IMG/VR virus record: IMGVR_UViG_3300009514_000069
Location: 1-31,037 of that record
Length of the DNA: 31,037 nt
Source: a virus
Reading direction: 5' to 3' (one strand)
Both the position numbers and the translations under genes were made by a program. Below, one piece after another: positions 29,435 to 31,037 of this stretch (position 1 is the stretch's first letter; each line of letters opens with the position of its first letter). The notes under the pieces were generated by a model, which did no database searches, had not been told where the DNA came from, and saw nothing but the letters and a program-made list of their open reading frames with translations.

Positions 29435-29710
29435 TCAGCCCTCCTTGCGCCGGGCCCTTGGCCTGCGCCGCTTCGGCTTCTCGCCCAGCTCCTGCGGCCC
29501 CTTCGCCGGCGGCGACTCCGCAGGGCCGGGCGATTCCTCCTCCGCCGGCGGCGTCTCCGCCGGGCCGGGCGATTCCTCCTCCGCCGGCGGGAACGCCGCC
29601 AGCCCGAGCTCGACCATGCGCGCGGCGCGCACTTCGTCGACGTCGACGACATCGCCGGCGAGGCGCTTTCCCCGTTCCTTCGAGAGCACCACCTGTACGA
29701 GCGTCGTCAT
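29435..29710 (-). CDS. Pro/Glu repeat protein next to tail tube genes
   Basis: A 91-residue protein starting MTTLVQVVLSKERGKRLAGD. Residues 1-40 form a small domain with VVDVDEVRAARMVELGLAAF, typical of short phage structural proteins. Then two copies of a 13-residue unit, PPAEEESPGPAET and PPAEEESPGPAES, and a strongly basic tail (KPKRRRPRARRKEG). The repeats are flexible and acidic, the end basic. It could be a virion linker or scaffold; role unknown. Confidence 0.65.
   Translation of the reverse strand: MTTLVQVVLSKERGKRLAGDVVDVDEVRAARMVELGLAAFPPAEEESPGPAETPPAEEESPGPAESPPAKGPQELGEKPKRRRPRARRKEG
29504..29590. repeat. Two tandem 39-bp repeats plus a partial third
   Basis: The unit begins CGCCGGCGG at 29504, 29543 and 29582; the first two copies differ at only a few bases. 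It is in frame and encodes the 13-residue Pro/Glu unit, so copy number may vary between phages. Confidence 0.75.
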
Positions 29711-29720
29711 CAGCTCCTCC

Positions 29721-30218
29721 TCACTGCCCCGTGGCCGGGTCGCGCGTCTCGCTCCCGGCTGCGTTGTCCCGTGTCGACACGGCGCGCTCGTAGGCGTCGC
29801 GCCCCTGCTTGATGTCCTGCCGGAAGCGCTGCCACTGGTAGTAGTCCCACGTCTGCGCGCAGGACGGAGTCACCGTCGCCTCGTCGTCGAGCTCCTGCTG
29901 CGTGCAGGCTCCGACGCGCCGCCACGCAGCCGTGCACCGACGCGGCTGGGGCACCAGGTCCCCGACCGCGACGCATCCCTGCTGACCCTCCGCCACGTCG
30001 CCGGCGCTGCACACCCTTACGCCCCCGAGGGCGATGCAGATCGCGTCGCGCACGCCCTGCAGGTCGCGGTCGTACGGGGTCCCCTCACCCTCGGGGTCCG
30101 CCGTGGTCACCTCCGAGCGCCAGCCGAACTGCGTGAACCCCGGGCTTCCCGGGCCCACGAACACCTCGGCGGCCGCCGGGAATGCCACGAGCAGAAGAAG
30201 TGCGGCCGTGATCCTCAT
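29721..30218 (-). CDS. Exported Cys-rich protein in the tail operon
   Basis: A 165-residue protein with a Sec signal (MRITAALLLLVAFPAAAEVF) and six Cys in the mature part (AICIALGGVRVCSAGD, GCVAVG, RRCTAAW, GACTQQ, SCAQTWDYYQWQ), consistent with disulfides outside the cytoplasm. The ATG overlaps the upstream stop (ATGA). No family is recognised. An exported protein between tail-completion and tail-tube genes is out of place functionally; it could be late-expressed and alter the envelope. Confidence 0.65.
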   Translation of the reverse strand: MRITAALLLLVAFPAAAEVFVGPGSPGFTQFGWRSEVTTADPEGEGTPYDRDLQGVRDAICIALGGVRVCSAGDVAEGQQGCVAVGDLVPQPRRCTAAWRRVGACTQQELDDEATVTPSCAQTWDYYQWQRFRQDIKQGRDAYERAVSTRDNAAGSETRDPATGQ

Positions 30219-30643
30219 GCAGGCTCCTCCAGTCCGATGTAGGGACAGCTCACCTCGAAGCTCAGCCAGGCGCTGTCGTCGTCGCCTTCGGCAGGGCGCA
30301 CCGTCGGCTCGAGAAACGTCAGCGAGCCGTCGGCCATGCTCAGAACTTGCCCGCGAAAGACGCCCGCGGCGTCGTCGGCGAGCTGACGCGCGTAGTCCTC
30401 CCCAGCGCCGCGCTCGACGTGCACGCCGAGCACGACATCGCCGAGCACCTCGTAGGAGCCGCCGAAGGTGATCGGGTTCGCGTCGGCGACCACGTCCTCG
30501 AAAGACAGCCACGCCGCCGGCGATGCCGGGTCGCCGCTCGGCGCCGGCGGAGAGAACCTCCTCCGAGGCCACTCGATGCGCGTAGCGGTCCAGCTCGAGC
30601 GCAGCTGCGCGCGCATCGCGTTACCCCTGCCCTCAGACGACAT
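30215..30643 (-). CDS. Tail terminator/completion-like protein (putative)
   Basis: A 142-residue protein, strand-rich in the second half: AWLSFEDVVADANPITFGGS, YEVLGDVVLGVHVERGAGED, then AGVFRGQVLSMADGSLTFLE and AWLSFEVSCPYIGLE. The order gp10-like gene, this gene, tail tube is the usual position of the tail terminator or tail completion protein. The ATG at 30643 overlaps the gp10-like gene; ATG 30616 (MRAQLRSSWTATRIEWP) is an equally good start. Confidence 0.6.
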   Translation of the reverse strand: MSSEGRGNAMRAQLRSSWTATRIEWPRRRFSPPAPSGDPASPAAWLSFEDVVADANPITFGGSYEVLGDVVLGVHVERGAGEDYARQLADDAAGVFRGQVLSMADGSLTFLEPTVRPAEGDDDSAWLSFEVSCPYIGLEEPA

Positions 30644-31037
30644 CGCTCAAGCTCCTGCGCACACGGGCCCGGGCTGCGCGGACGGCCTTCTTCGCCATGT
30701 GAGCGGCAGGCTGCGGACCGAGGTTGCGCCCCCGCTTGTGTGGTCGGAGCTTTCCCTTGCCGGGCCGCTTCACCGTGCGACTCGAGCTCCCCTGCTCGAC
30801 TACCGCGGCGTACGCGGCCGTGTTGACGACGGAGCTCGATTCCTCGGGGCGCAGGCCGGCCAGTGCGGCTTCGGCGGAGTCGGAGACGGTGCCACCCCGG
30901 ACGCTCTTCCAGCTGTTTCGCAGATGCCCGCTCGCGACCGGCGTGCCTGCCTCGGCGAGCTCGCGCACGCTCACGTGCAGGCCGCGATGCGCCTCGACCA
31001 CGAGCTCGTCGAGCTGGGGCTCGACGACGTCGTCGAG
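30633..31037 (-). CDS. HK97 gp10-like head-tail connector/minor tail protein, partial
   Basis: The open frame runs off the right edge, so the N-terminus is missing; 134 residues are visible. The signature is SGHLRNSWKSV followed by SSVVNTAAYAAVVEQGS, the same tGxLRxS...NxxxYAxxvExG plan found in HK97 gp10 family proteins, then a basic linker (KRPGKGKLRPHKRGRN) and a helical end. It joins head and tail during assembly. Upstream head genes lie outside the window. Confidence 0.8.
   Translation of the reverse strand, partial: LDDVVEPQLDELVVEAHRGLHVSVRELAEAGTPVASGHLRNSWKSVRGGTVSDSAEAALAGLRPEESSSVVNTAAYAAVVEQGSSSRTVKRPGKGKLRPHKRGRNLGPQPAAHMAKKAVRAARARVRRSLSDVV

Noticed and set aside
1-31037. Insertion sequences or transposons
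   Set aside because: No transposase frame, terminal inverted repeats or target duplications were seen.

Overview
The window is a stretch of a temperate, long-tailed (siphovirus-type) phage genome with very high GC. It is probably a phage of a high-GC bacterium, but the host cannot be named from sequence alone. Evidence for a phage is direct: tape-measure protein, tail-chaperone frameshift gene, amidase and holin-like genes, tyrosine integrase, a divergent repressor region, and a promoterless 3' half of a tRNA-Arg(CCU) gene flanked by phage genes on both sides. The last item is what an intact attP looks like, so this is the unintegrated or circular phage form rather than a prophage end. A lipobox and several N-terminal signal peptides suggest some phage products are exported.

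Layout. From 1 to 12088 (minus strand) runs a tightly packed early operon read leftward from a sigma70-like promoter at 12099-12127. Going downstream it holds a small Cro/CI-type repressor, a row of small unknown genes, a Dam-type methylase, zinc-knuckle mini-proteins, a DUF2303/YfdQ-like gene with its 'replication terminator'-like neighbour, a patatin-like lipase, several DNA-binding regulators, two exported proteins, a replication-initiator-like gene with internal iterons, a RuvC-like resolvase, and an HNH nuclease fused in frame to a truncated TROVE (Ro60-type) domain that leaves the window at its left edge. Most neighbours overlap by 1-4 bases (ATGA, GTGA, TGATG), which indicates translational coupling.

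From about 12120 to 16955 (plus strand) is the lysogeny and accessory arm: an HTH regulator, a membrane-anchored small protein, an operon (DUF6098-like, unknown, ribbon-helix-helix, unknown) behind a promoter with a perfect operator palindrome, the integrase, a zinc-knuckle gene, a vestigial second integrase 3' end, and an unknown gene. A strong hairpin and attP lie in the convergent intergenic region 16956-17450.

From 17451 to 31037 (minus strand) is the late region, read leftward: gp10-like connector (cut by the right edge), tail completion protein, an exported Cys-rich protein, a Pro/Glu repeat protein, two paralogous tail-tube-like proteins, tail chaperones with an A AAA AAC slip site, a 1450-residue tape measure, tail hub/tip proteins, an exported tail-fibre-like protein, two holin-like membrane proteins and a PGRP-type amidase. 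Head and terminase genes must lie beyond the right edge.

The most unusual items are the HNH-TROVE chimera, the 11-bp phased iterons with an adjacent G-quadruplex-type tract inside the replication gene, the attP with paired arm repeats, the duplicated integrase tail, and the patatin in the early operon.
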